In this document: piece after piece, positions 33,093 through 43,950 of the stretch
Numbering within the stretch: position 1 is the first letter of the stretch
How the letters are laid out: the number at the start of each line of letters is the position of its first letter
Assembly (NCBI GenBank): GCA_039720395.1
Contig: CM077832.1
Span: 15,194,966-15,258,965 of the forward strand
DNA length: 64,000 bases
DNA from: Liquidambar formosana
Taxonomy: Eukaryota; Streptophyta; Magnoliopsida; Saxifragales; Altingiaceae
Direction of reading: 5' to 3'
The notes under the pieces: model-generated
Told to the model about the DNA's origin: nothing
Databases searched by the model: none
The model's input: only the letters and a program-made list of their open reading frames with translations
Translations under genes and position numbers: made by a program

Positions 33093-33415
33093 AGCCTGCT
33101 AGGTTGGAAACCCGTAAGGGCGGCCTAGGCAAAAGTTAAGGCATGAGAACTACGTAAGACCTGATTCTCCATTCAAAAACAAAAAACAAAAAAAAAAAAC
33201 AAAAAAAAAAACAAAAAAAAGAAAAAAAAAAACCATGGAGATACGTAGGCAACCCATAAAGTTACCTTGGGTGCGGTCTAAATCAAACAAGAAAATCCCA
33301 AATTTGATTTATTATTGGCAATTTATTCAAAACTAAAATTGATTGACATAGCAATTCATTGGTATTAAGTAAAAGAACTATAAATATGCCATAAATATCC
33401 TATTCTATTGAGTCT
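33093..33415. other. Post-integrase non-coding module of Element 1
   Basis: It contains CGTAAGGGCGGCCTAGGC, then AAAAGTTAAGGC, GAACTACGTAAG and ATACGTAGGCA-type motifs with an A-rich tract between (33175-33233). Related phrases occur at 49813-50075 in Element 2. Nothing here codes for protein. Confidence 0.6.
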
Positions 33416-34702
33416 TCAGTTTTTCTTGGGCTTCTTTGCAGCTCGCTCCTCAGCTTTCTTCTTCTCTCTTGCATGTCTTCTTTTCTTCCTCAAGTCGTGT
33501 TCATAAGCTGCTGTCACTGCTTCCATAATATCTTCTCTGCAAGATCCAAGTTCATTGTTCTTGATAAGTCCAAAAATCCTTTCTCTTTGAGTAGTCTCTC
33601 TCTCACCTAAATTGCTTTTCAACCATTCCTTATACTCGGGGCTCATCATATATGGACCATCAGTATTCGTAACTTGGGTTAGTATCAACTTGCTAGGCCA
33701 TCGGTCCTTCGCCCAAGTCACTACAGAAAGACCCGCGAGCACCACAGGATAGTCACCTTTCAAGGAAGTGGGTATGGTTTGCATGGCGCCCATTTGACGA
33801 AGAACCCTTGAAGGCCAATAGAAGGAAGTAGACCTCAGTCCTATGAGTCTCACCATGGCGCATCCAGAAGTCCGCAGAAGCACCTGGTCACTGCAGCCCC
33901 ATATGAATACAAACCACTTGACACTCCTCCAAGAAAGGGTTTGGAAGTAACCTAGCCAATCTCTCAATGAAAATTGCCCAGGTAGTTCAATGCGGCGAAG
34001 GCAGTAATGCTGGGGCTTGTATGGTGTAATGGCAACTGGTGACAAGAAATTCAGTCTTTCAAGCAACCACATCTGTAGTAGAATGGGGCTACCTCTTAAA
34101 GGAACCTTTGGGTCCTCATGAGTTTTATCCAAACCATTCAGGGTTTCAGCTAGCACCATGGGAATCAAGTTATGGCCCTTGGCAAGGAGAGGAATCAAGT
34201 CACAGATTTGAATGGGAACATGTGGAGTACCAGTAAAAATAAGAAAACGACCAATGAGGCAAAAGGCAAGAGCATGCTTAATAGGAAAGGTAAAATTCAG
34301 AATACCTTTACTATCACAAGCTAAAAAAGAGGTTACCAATTTCATCAAGTCTACCATATGGTCCTTTACAAACGTAGAGGCATATTGTGAGTGAATCCCA
34401 AGTAGATTGGAGAAAGAAGTAAGAAAACTTGGGCGAGGAGTAGGGAGAATGAAAGGACCTACCGTTGAAACTCCATACAATGCACAGAATTCCTCCATGG
34501 TTGGGCACAGTTCTTCATAGTTGAAGCCGAACACATGAACTTGAGGATCCCAAAAATATGTAGCAGCAGTCAAGAGGTTCGTTTCAAGCCTCACATGCCT
34601 CAAGGAGAGCAATGGATCCAAGCCAAAGCACTTGAACTCAGATTTTGCTTCAGCACTCATAACTCTCAAAAACCCTCCTAAAAATTTGTCTAGAGCCTCC
34701 AT
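33416..34702 (-). CDS. Opposite-strand ORF, plant mobile domain / DUF7745-like
   Basis: Intact 428-codon ORF antisense to the retrotransposon, between integrase and the tandem array. Residues near 60-90 (FWDPQVHVFGFNYEELCPT-MEEFCALYG) have the pattern of the plant mobile domain/DUF7745-type proteins often carried by plant transposons. The C-terminus is strongly basic (RKKRRHAREKKKAEERAAKKPKK) and is a likely nuclear localisation signal. A TATA-like box lies about 50 nt upstream (34752-34759). Antisense extra ORFs are known in Tat-type elements. In Arabidopsis, mobile-domain proteins act in transposon silencing, so a role in countering or exploiting silencing is conceivable but not shown. Family assignment was made by eye. 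Confidence 0.75.
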   Translation of the reverse strand: MEALDKFLGGFLRVMSAEAKSEFKCFGLDPLLSLRHVRLETNLLTAATYFWDPQVHVFGFNYEELCPTMEEFCALYGVSTVGPFILPTPRPSFLTSFSNLLGIHSQYASTFVKDHMVDLMKLVTSFLACDSKGILNFTFPIKHALAFCLIGRFLIFTGTPHVPIQICDLIPLLAKGHNLIPMVLAETLNGLDKTHEDPKVPLRGSPILLQMWLLERLNFLSPVAITPYKPQHYCLRRIELPGQFSLRDWLGYFQTLSWRSVKWFVFIWGCSDQVLLRTSGCAMVRLIGLRSTSFYWPSRVLRQMGAMQTIPTSLKGDYPVVLAGLSVVTWAKDRWPSKLILTQVTNTDGPYMMSPEYKEWLKSNLGERETTQRERIFGLIKNNELGSCREDIMEAVTAAYEHDLRKKRRHAREKKKAEERAAKKPKKN

Positions 34703-34751
34703 AATTTCTAATGAATGAATACAAGTAGGTTTAGGAACCTCTTGGATGTGT

Positions 34752-34759
34752 TTTTATAG
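34752..34759 (-). promoter_or_regulatory. TATA-like box of the antisense ORF
   Basis: Minus strand CCTATAAAAACAC about 50-57 nt ahead of the antisense ATG. Transcription from here would give a short leader. Confidence 0.45.
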
Positions 34760-34848
34760 GGAAAAGGTCACAAATCCAAGTTCAAATAGGAAAAAACCCA
34801 TCAGAATAGGAAGTTTCCTATTCAAAGTGGGATTTCCGCTTCGGGCTC

Positions 34849-34900
34849 GGGTAACCACCCAGGCCTGGGCGGCTAGCCTCCCGAGGCCTGGTGGTCACCC
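34849..34900. other. GC-rich hairpin upstream of the antisense ORF
   Basis: Arms gggtaaccacccaggcct (34849-34866) and aggcctggtggtcaccc (34884-34900) pair with one bulge and one mismatch around a 17-nt loop. It stands out against AT-rich surroundings and lies about 90 bp beyond the antisense TATA-like box. Confidence 0.7.
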
Positions 34901-35016
34901 AAGCCACTTTGTTTTGGTTTTGCTTCTCGCTTTGTCTCGCCTTGACGCGTGATCAAACCTCCTTCCAAATGAGATATTCAACACTTTTTGAGCTTAAAAT
35001 CAATCAAATTCCATCT

Positions 35017-35043
35017 TAAAATCAATTCCTTGAATTGATTTTA
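35017..35043. other. AT-rich hairpin
   Basis: taaaatcaatt and aattgatttta are exact reverse complements around a 5-nt centre (ccttg), just ahead of the hairpin array. Confidence 0.7.
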
Positions 35044-35184
35044 TGTTCAAAAGGGTTGAATATATTTCCCCTGTGTCATGCCAACTCAAGTGACAATGTG
35101 TTAAGTCACTTTCCTCTTGCACCATGCCTGTTCAATCTTGATAAATTGATCATATATCCTCATTTCAAATCTTGATTTTTCATC

Positions 35185-37440
35185 CTACTTGGTTGAATAT
35201 ATTCATCGCTTGAATGTGTTCTTCCATTTCAAAAGTGTATTCACTCTTTGAATATGCTTCTCAGCTTCAAATTCTCATTCTCTATCATACTTGGTTGAAT
35301 ATATTCATCACTTGAATATATTCTTCCATTTCAAAAGCATGTTCACCCATTGAATATGCCTCCTAGTTTCAGATCCTCATTATCACTTACTTGGTTAAAT
35401 ATATTCATCACTTGAATATATTTCTCCATTTCAATGGTATACTCATCACTCGAGTATACTTCTCAGATATTTCGTCACTTACTTGGTTAAGTATATCCAT
35501 CGCTTGGGTATATTTCTCCATTTCAATGGTATGTTCATCACTTGAACATACTTCTCAGATCATTTGTCACTTACTTGGTTAAGTATATCCATCACTTGGG
35601 TATATTTTTCCATTTCAATGGTATACTCATCACTTGAGTATACTTCTCAGATATTTTGCCACTTACTTGGTTAAGTATATCCATCGCTTGGGTATATTTC
35701 TCCATTTCAATGGTATGTTCATCACTTGAACATACTTCTCAGATTATTTGTCACTTACTTGGTTAAATATATTCATGACTAGAATATATTTCTCCATTTC
35801 AATGGTGTACTCATCACTTGAGTACACTTCTCAGATTATTCTCTATCTTACTTGCTTAAGTATATCCATCGCTTGGATATATTTCTCTATTTCAATGGTA
35901 TGTTTATCACTCAAACATACTTGTCACTTACTTGGTTAAGTATATTCGTGACTAGAATATATTTCTCCATTTCAATGGTGTACTCATCACTTGAGTACAC
36001 TTCTCAGATTATTCTTATCTTACTTGGTTAAATATATTCGTCGTTTGGATATATTTCTCCATTTCAATGGTATGCTCATCACTTGAGTGTACTTCTCAGC
36101 TTACTTGGTTAAATATATCCATCACTTGGATACATTTCTCCATTTCAAAAGTATGTTCATCACTTGAACATACTTCTCAGTCTTTTTCAATCATTAAGTA
36201 TACTCATCACTTGAGTATATTTCTCAACATCTTTTTCATCACTTGGTTAAATATGTTCGTGACCTGAATATATCTCTCCATTTCAAAAGTACACTCATCA
36301 CTTGAATACACTTCTCAGATTATTCTTATCTTACTTGGTTAAATAAATCCGTCGTTTGGATATATTTCTCCATTTCAATGGTATGCTCATCACTTGAGTG
36401 TACTTCTCAGCTTACTTGGTTGAATATATCCATCACTTGGATACATTTCTTCATTTCAAAAGTATGTTCATCACTTGAACGTACTTCTCAGTCTTTCTCA
36501 ATCATTAAGTATCCTTATCACTTGAGTACACTTCTCAGATTATTCTTATCCTACTTGGTTAAATATATCCATCGCTTGGATATATTTCTCCATTTCAATG
36601 GTATGCTCACCACTTGAGTATACTTCTCAGATTTCATTCTCAGATTACTTGGTTAAATATATTCGCGACCTGAATATATTTCTCCATTTCAATGGTATAC
36701 TCATCACTTGAGTATACTTCTCAGATATGTTGTCACTCACTTAGTTGAATATATTCGTGACCTGAATATATCTCTCCATTTCAAAAGTACACTCATCACT
36801 TGAGTATACTTCTCAGATTATTCTTTATCCTACTTGGTTAAATATATCCATCGCTTGGATATATTTCTCCATTTCAATGGTATGCTCACCACTTGAGTAT
36901 ACTTCTCAGATTTCATTCTCAGATTACTTGGCTAAATATATCCATCGCTTGGATATATTTCTCCATTTCAATGGTATGCTCACCACTTGAGTATACTTCT
37001 CAGATTTCATTCTCAGATTACTTGGTTAAATATATCCATCGCTTGGATATATTTCTCCATTTCAATGGTATGCTCACCACTTGAGTATACTTCTCAGATT
37101 TCATTCTCAGATTACTTGGTTAAATATATTCGCGACCTGAATATATTTCTCCATTTCAATGGTATACTCATCACTTGAGTATACTTCTCAGATTTTTTGT
37201 CACTCACTTGGTTAAATATATTCGTGACCTGAATATACTTCTCCATTTCCAAGGTACGTTCGTCACTTGAACGTACTTTTCAGATCTCATTCTCATCACT
37301 TGGTTAAATATATTCGTGACTAGAATATATTTCTCCGTTTCAAAAGTATGTTCATTCGTAGTGGCTTGAATATGCTTCTCTTGACAATCACCAACCCCCA
37401 GTGGTTTAAGTATACTCATGACTTGAGTACACTTCCTTAC
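35185..37440. repeat. ~93-bp tandem array of paired hairpins
   Basis: About 24 units with a period near 93 bp. Each has ACTTGGTTAAATAT, hairpin 1, TCTCCATTTCAATGG, hairpin 2 and CTTCTCAGAT. Hairpin 1 has arms such as aaatatatcc/ggatatattt or aaatatattc/gaatatattt around atcgctt, atcactt, gcgacct or atgacta. Hairpin 2 has arms gtatactc/gagtatac, gtatgttc/gaacatac, gtgtactc/gagtacac, gtatgttt/aaacatac or gtacgttc/gaacgtac around a loop close to atcactt. Arms change together and keep pairing, with some T-G type mismatches. The array lies between the antisense ORF and the 3' LTR. Tandem repeats in this place are known for Tat/Ogre elements; the paired change is the unusual part. Confidence 0.9.
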
Positions 37441-37555
37441 TTCAGTCTCAGGTTTTCAACCTCCCATCATTGTTGGTATCAGTGTGTGATTTCTCAGGGC
37501 TTTTTGGCCAAAAATGGGTTGTTCTTTATCATTGGTTCACAAGTGTAACTTGTTC

Positions 37556-37571
37556 GCCAATGAGGGGCTTC
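37556..37571 (+). promoter_or_regulatory. Polypurine-tract region of Element 1
   Basis: CCAATGAGGGGCTTC directly precedes the TG of the 3' LTR, at the place of the plus-strand primer. It is only moderately purine-rich. Confidence 0.5.
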
Positions 37572-40353
37572 TGTCACACCCCATTTTTGCACCACCTTAC
37601 TAGGGCTCATCATTTCATGCATGTTTTTGTTTTGTTTTTGAGTCTAGTCACTTGCATTAGTTTTCTAGAGTCACAAGGACAATGGATATGAATTTTGGTT
37701 CAAATTGGAGTTGATCTTGAGGGATAATAAGAGCTTTTGTGACTTGAGGGGCATAATCGTCTTTTAAGTCCCAAACTTTTCATTTGACATTGAAATGATC
37801 TCCAAATTGTCAATTGGAGTTCATATGGATGCATAAGAGGTATTTCTAGGTTCAATTTGGTAAATCAATGGCTCGGGATTAAAATGGCTCGATGTAGTTC
37901 AAGTTGGTTAATTGACCCTTCCTTGGGTTAGCTCTAATTGACTCACAATTACCAACCAAATCTTTTCAAATTGACTTTCATTAGTCATCATTTTACCCTC
38001 AAAAGTGTTTTATGAAGTTCAATTTTGATATGGCCTGATGATGAGTTTAGTGTGGTTATTTACGGATTATCCTTGAAGAATTAGTGCGAATCACAGCATG
38101 AGATTTTTGGTTAAAATGAAAAGAAAATTATTTTATTAAATTAGCCATTTTTATCATGACACTAACACGTGTACGTATGTGATGAGTGTGTGTACGCACA
38201 TACGATACATGTGCATGCGTGTTAGCGGTCAATCTCCCAATTTTTATAAAAGACAATTTCCTTTTCCTATTCAGATTAGAAGTCTTTTATCATTATAAAA
38301 TACCTTTTGATTATTCTCCAAGGAAACCTAGTCCAGGAAGGAAAGGGAAACTCCAGATTTCAGCTATAAATACTCTCTTAATGTCTTTAAACAAGGGAGA
38401 GGAGAAGAGGGTTTGGGGGGAGTGAAATTCGTCATAATTCAGCAGCAGATTTTCTGAAAACCAGCAGTCGTATTTTAATCATAACTTTTTCATCCGAAGT
38501 CAGAATTTGATGAAATTGGTCTTGTTAGAAAGATAATTCAATTCTCTACAACTTTGTATTTCACAAGCTTTGTCCAAATCCAACGTTTTCATACCCAAAA
38601 ACGCGATTGAAGTTGCTGCTGCTGCAAAGTGACGAAAATCACTTTTCTTTTCTCTTGTTCTCTTTTTGTTTTCTATTTTCTTTTCAAAGTTGAGTGAGTT
38701 GTGATCTCTTTGCTGTGATACCACTTTGACAAAGAGGAGGATTCGTGTTGGTTTGATTCACTCTAAAGACCTGAGGAGCCACGAACAATTACAAACACAA
38801 AGGAAGGCCCTTCCTAAGGTATTCTCCTTCTCTATTCAAGCTTAAACTAGGTTTTCATATGGGTTAGGCTTATTGCATGTTAAAGGTAACTTTTTTATCA
38901 TGTATTAACACTCTAGCTAGTTAATATACATGGAATATCTATTTTTTATCTACTGTTTAGCATGCTTTAGGGCTGTCCTTTAGGTTTTTAATGCATAGTT
39001 ATGATTCTTGTGCTCCTGTTTGTCCTTGTGCTAGGATTAGTGTCATTGCATGTTAGAGTTAGGATTTTCATCATGTTATATTGCTTTAGTTAGTTAATAT
39101 GCATGATTTAATTTCTGTTTAGTTTGGTTTTAGCATGATTAAAGTATGTCTTGTGAGTTTTTAAGCATATTTGTGAGTTTAGGGTTTTAGAGTCATTGTT
39201 TCGTGTTTGTTTTCATATAGCATGATAAAGTAGACTTTTTTATTGGTTTTTCTTCGTGTTTGCTGTATATGTTTTTCATATGGAGTAAACATGATAGTTT
39301 TTCATGCATGTTAGTATGTTTTAGGGTTTTTATGCATGATATGGTTCTAGGAATATGTTAGGACTTATTATTGTTCGCTGTTTTTGCTATTGGCATGCTT
39401 AGTGGATGATTTTAGGTCATAATACTATTCTGTCCAGATTTGCATGTTAGTGTTTTTGCATGGTTTTGAGCACTTGTAAGGGTGCAAATAGGTGTGGTAT
39501 TTGTCCTATGGAAAATAGGGCTGCTTATGTCTGAAATAGCTAATGTTTGGAGTAATTGCGCTCAGGTAAGTGGGTGTGAAGGTGCCCCAATTCACCTTTC
39601 TTCTTAACTCATTCTCTTCTCCCTATCTAGGGTTAATTTTTAATATGATCCTATGGTTTAATTAGAGGTTTCCTTCATAAACAAAATTCTGGTTTTTATT
39701 AAAGTTTCCATTTTGTGGAGTTCTTTCTAAAATCAAACTCTCTATCAAATTCAACTCTTTTGATCAAATAAGGAAACTTAGGGTTTTAACCATAGGTTTG
39801 TATTAAGTCTTAACCTTAGTTCTAATCGAACTACGTGGACTTTGATCCATGTATTTCGTTGCATGGTACGTAGGCGCTCTTCGTGAGGCTCAAGTCCGTT
39901 CTAGGATCCAAGCATCCTAGGTTTCTTTTTGTTTTCTTTTCTTCTTTTTATTTTCTGTTTTGTTTGCTTATTATGCATGGATGGATGAATGAAATATATG
40001 ATATGCATGCAATTCTTGTGATGATATACTTGCTGATTTTTGTATGGGAAAGATCTTAATTTAGCCCAAATGAACTGAGAGACCGAAAGGGTGACATGGG
40101 TGCCTATAGGCTTTGCCTAGAACCTTCCCATGTCATAACTTAGCCTCCGAATCCCCGATTTCTTTGGTTTTCAAAAGATTGGTTTTTGCCTTTCCTTTTT
40201 TTTTATGGAGTCATTCAAATTGTTTTCTTAAAACAAACTATTTTTAGGGTTTTCCTTGTTTCCTTTAAAAAATAAGGTGGCGACTTCTTTCCTTTTTCTT
40301 TTTCAAATCCATTTTCTTTCAATCCCTTGTGGGCCCAATTTCCGGGGTTCACA
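37572..40353 (+). repeat. 3' LTR of Element 1
   Basis: 2782 bp, TGTCACACC to GGTTCACA. By hand count about 18 substitutions and one poly-T length change separate it from the 5' LTR. Confidence 0.95.
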
Positions 40354-40358
40354 GTAAC
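40354..40358 (+). repeat. Target-site duplication of Element 1, right
   Basis: gtaac, identical to 20977-20981. Confidence 0.9.
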
Positions 40359-40644
40359 AAATTATACGAAACGTAGGAAAAAATAAAATAGGAAAGGAAT
40401 AAGCAAAATAAGCAAAATAAACAAAATAATCAAATCTAGTTATGAACATAACTAGATTCGGCCCGTGTGTGACTTTTCTTCCCCAAAGTGTGCAGCTTTT
40501 CTAGGTGAGCCCTGGTGGGGTTGACTTGTTCTACATCACCTTTAAAATATGTTTAAATTTTTGAAATGACACTCTCAAATTTGATAAAGCACGTGGCACC
40601 TCCAAATTTAATTATTCGCATCCAAATGAAACCTTTTTATACTT

Positions 40645-40646
<2 letters not shown>

Positions 40647-40680
<34 letters not shown>
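40647..40680. repeat. CA microsatellite
   Basis: About 17 CA units, absent from the same place in copy 1, where a first MITE-like unit lies instead. Confidence 0.9.
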
Positions 40681-40685
<5 letters not shown>

Positions 40686-40687
40686 GA

Positions 40688-40852
40688 TATAGGATGATGA
40701 TCAGGTAAGCATATGCTGACATAACTTATATCAACACCCGTATTGGGAGTTGTACCTTGTGCATTAGTAGGATATAAGATATATTGGATTAATGTAAGGG
40801 ATACAACCCCTAATGCATAGTGCTGATATAACTTATATCAATACGTGCTGAT
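40688..40852. mobile_element. MITE-like palindromic unit, copy 2
   Basis: Counterpart of 12662-12830, with gatgatcaggtaagc at the left and a degraded right arm. Confidence 0.5.
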
Positions 40853-41394
40853 GGGAACATAACTGTATGTACATATGTGCTTGTTTATGCATGTTAGTGC
40901 GTAAGTGGTAATTTCAAACAAAATTCTAATTTTGCCCTTGTCTAATAGGATATCAACTATTTATTAACTATGGTACTCCGTAAACTCATTTTGAAAACTT
41001 TAACGGAATATTTACTTTTGGTGATCAGTACCTGTCCTAATGCCAAAAAAGGGCGTGATTAAAAAATATACAGATTCTTAATACCCAAAAAAAAAAAAAA
41101 AAAGGAAAAAGGAAAAAAAAAAAAAAAGAAGGGAAAATAACCTGACTTGACCATGGGTGGAGGCTAACCTCCTAGAGGATTTTCCCTAGAAAAATAAGGG
41201 GAAGACCAAGATGACCAAGCAACTAAAAAGACATCGTACACACCCGGACAAACCAACACCCAAAAAGGACACAACGCTAAGCACTAGAATTCTGCTCATA
41301 GACAAACACACCCTTGAATGATATTCGTCACATTTTACGTTAATTTGAACACTTTTTGTGATAATCGGAACTAGTACTAAAGTATCACTTGGAG

Positions 41395-41399
41395 GTATG
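41395..41399 (+). repeat. Target-site duplication of Element 2, left
   Basis: gtatg. The right counterpart at 55838-55842 is atatg (one change), and the empty site in copy 1 reads gtatg at 13363-13367. Confidence 0.75.
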
Positions 41400-42015
41400 T
41401 GTAGACATCAAAATAATTATAATAATTAAATTGGACCCCAAACTATTTCAAGCCCAATAATATCAAGTCTTTAAATTTATTCTGGGTTGAATAGAGTCCA
41501 ATTATTATAATAAGTACAAAGCCCAATTAGATCCATAAAAAAAGATGGATCTAGGAGTGTGGCCCAAGGCCCTTCAAGTTTATACTTTACAAAATTACCC
41601 TTATTGACAAGGGTATTTCAAGTAATTTGGAATAACCACCCCTCTAGCTCTATAAATAGTGGGCTAAGGGAGGTCACACCACACACAAAAATCATTTCAA
41701 CTCTTGGAGACTTGAAGACTTGAAGACTAGAAGAGATTTGAAGCCTGAGAATTCTCCAACTCAAAAAAGCATCCATTCTTCACAGTCGAGTACGCGCAAA
41801 GCCCTGAGTGAAGAAGTAACTTTTCGTATTCCGAAGTGCAAGGAATACGCCACGTAGTTCTCGTTTTCAACAACTTGACCGTTGACTATCAATCAGAGGC
41901 CACTCACGTGTACGAGTTCAATCTAAGAGAGTTCATCCTATTTCATTTTACATCAAAATTGTAATTTGTACACTTATTTTGTGTTAATATTCATACACGA
42001 AATTTGCTGTCTACA
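41400..42015 (+). repeat. 5' LTR of Element 2
   Basis: TGTAGACATC to TGCTGTCTACA, 616 bp. TATAAATA is at 41651-41658. Confidence 0.95.
41651..41658 (+). promoter_or_regulatory. Likely TATA box of Element 2
   Basis: CTCTATAAATAGTGGG. The 3' LTR has the same box. Confidence 0.6.
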
Positions 42016-42020
42016 AATTT

Positions 42021-42038
42021 TTGGCACGCCCGGTGGGA
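42021..42038 (+). promoter_or_regulatory. Primer binding site of Element 2
   Basis: TGGCACGCCCGGTGGGAC a few bases after the LTR. It differs from Element 1, so a different tRNA primer is likely. The tRNA was not identified. Confidence 0.6.
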
Positions 42039-42080
42039 CACTCTCTTCTTCTCATCTTTCGAGTCAACAAAAACTTTCAA

Positions 42081-43950
42081 TGACAAGAATGGCACCTAAG
42101 AAAATTGTGGTTTCTCCTTTCAACAAGTCCTCCAGCGTCAACACTAGAATGCTTTCGGTTACACGTGCTCGGACTAAATCTGGAGAATCTCAACTGGTGT
42201 CACCACTTAAGGGTTCAACTAAGCAACATAGCAAGAAAACCCCTTCAGCAATGAAGAAGTCGACTTCCTGCTCCGCTTGTAGCCCGAAGGAAGGAACATA
42301 AGTTTCTTTCTTTGACACGCAATCAAGCACTGGGTTGAGGACCAGATATTACTCTAAGACCTCTCCTGTGCGTAGATGGGGTGATTCTTGCTCTACTTCA
42401 GAATCTACCATGCTGGTGATGGTCACAGAAGCCGCTACGTCTGATGATCGTTTCATGCAGATGATTGAAGCTATTGAAAAGTTAACAAAATCCCAAGCGA
42501 AAAAAGATGCGGAAATCACCTCACTTCGTTCATAAATGGCTATGCTCCTTAGCCAACCAGAGTCACAAAACCATTCAGGTGAGGCCAGTTGTGATTCCAC
42601 TATTCCTACTAGGCCTGTGGGGTCAACAAATTCAAATCAATCAAAGCAACAGTAAAGGCAAGAGCAGCATCATCACACTATGTCACAAAATGCCATGCGT
42701 GGTGGAACGCAGATGTTCGTTGCTTCCCTTTCTGTGCAACAACTTCAGCATATGATTGCAGACACAATACGAGCTCACTACGGAGAAGTCCTCAGTCATC
42801 TCTCGTATATGCTAAACCATACTCTTAGCATATTGATGAAATGCGTATGCTAGTGGGCTACCAACCTCCAAAATTCAAGCATTTTGATGGAAAAGGCCAC
42901 CCTAGACAACACATAGCTCACTTCATCGAAAATTGCAACCACTCTGGTACGTTTGGTGACTTGATGGTGAAGCAATTTGTTCACTCCCTCAAAGTTTTGG
43001 GGTTTCATTGGTACACGGAACTCCAGGCTAGATCAATTGATAGTTGGGACCAATTTGAGCGAAGTTTCATTGATCGATTCTATAGCACTAAGCGAACAGT
43101 GGGTCTTCCAGAACTCGCTAGTACGAAACAAAGGAAAGACGAGCCTGTTATTGAATTCATTGAGAGATGGAAGAACCTTGTACTCAATTACAAAGAACGT
43201 ATCAGTGAAACTTCCTCTATCGACATGTGTGTTCAAGGGATGCACTAGGGTTTGCTCTATAGCCTACAAGGTAATATGCCACACAGTTTTGAGGCACTTG
43301 CTATGCGAGCCCATGATCTTGAGATTTAAATAGCTCGGCATGGTAGCTATTCATCAAGTGATCCTCGAGAGAAAAAGGAGCCTAACCAGGAACCAAAGAA
43401 GGATGGAAAGTCCTCCAAAGGGAAGGAAGTTATGACAACTACTACCTCTCCTGTAAAGATCTCTACCAAGAAGAAAAAGGAGGTCAAAGCCAACATTACC
43501 CAAGATGAACCTGAGAAGAAGACTAAGCTCACTTTAAAAGAGTTTGAGGAAAAAGAGTACCCATTCTCTGATTCTGAGGTTTCTGATATACTTGATCAAC
43601 TTTTTAAACTCAATATGATTGAACTCCCAGTTTTTAGAAGACCTCAAAAGGTAAGACGTGTTGATGATCCAAAATACTACAAGTTCTATAGGATAGTTAG
43701 CCATCCTATAGAGAAATGCTTTGTTTTGAAAGAAGTAATCCATCGCTTGATGAAAGAGAAGAAGATCAAGCTCGATGACAATGATAATGTCGCTGCCACC
43801 AATGTTACTATAATTACCTTTGGGTCTTGTGATCCAACTCCAATACCATATAGTAAAGCATGGCCAGCTTTGTCCACGAAGCACCTAGAAGCATCGAAGC
43901 CAACACATACTCCTATCTTTTTACAAGAGGCATATACCTCTCAAGTTAAG
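42081..43950 (+). pseudogene. gag: gag relic of Element 2
   Basis: Starts in the MAPKKIVVSPFNKSS region. It is recognisable across several frames with stops at about 42300, 42535, 43248 and 43330. The core around 42841-43248 (PPKFKHFDGKGHPRQHI, FVHSLKVLGFHWYTEL) has the gag pattern. Near 43670-43720 a zinc-knuckle region has lost its first Cys and first His (KYYKFYR before SHPIEKC). A Lys/Glu-rich linker follows. Confidence 0.75.

Larger units (their letters stand above)
20982..40353 (+). mobile_element. Element 1: young Tat/Ogre-type Ty3/gypsy LTR retrotransposon
   Basis: A 19,372-bp element with 2.78-kb LTRs, perfect 5-bp target duplications, a primer binding site, gag-protease, RT-RNase H, an additional archaeal-type RNase H, integrase, an opposite-strand ORF, a tandem array and a polypurine tract. 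The second RNase H and the large size place it in the Tat group, and a likely intron between protease and RT recalls Ogre elements. I see no extra ORF ahead of gag. It carries a nested solo LTR at 30498-32059. The LTRs differ at about 18 bases plus one indel by hand count, so insertion was recent. Confidence 0.95.
40359..41394. other. Host spacer between the two retrotransposons
   Basis: Continuation of the copy 2 host block (matches 12164-13362). No gene. It contains a CA microsatellite at 40647-40680 and a MITE-like palindromic unit at 40688-40852. Confidence 0.6.

Noticed and set aside
35391..37178. Series of 60-79 codon frames over the hairpin array
   Set aside because: Products of the ~93-bp period being a multiple of three; low-complexity translations.
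35185..37440. CRISPR-like array
   Set aside because: Regular repeats, but with no constant repeat and unique spacers; the locus is in a plant retrotransposon with no cas genes.
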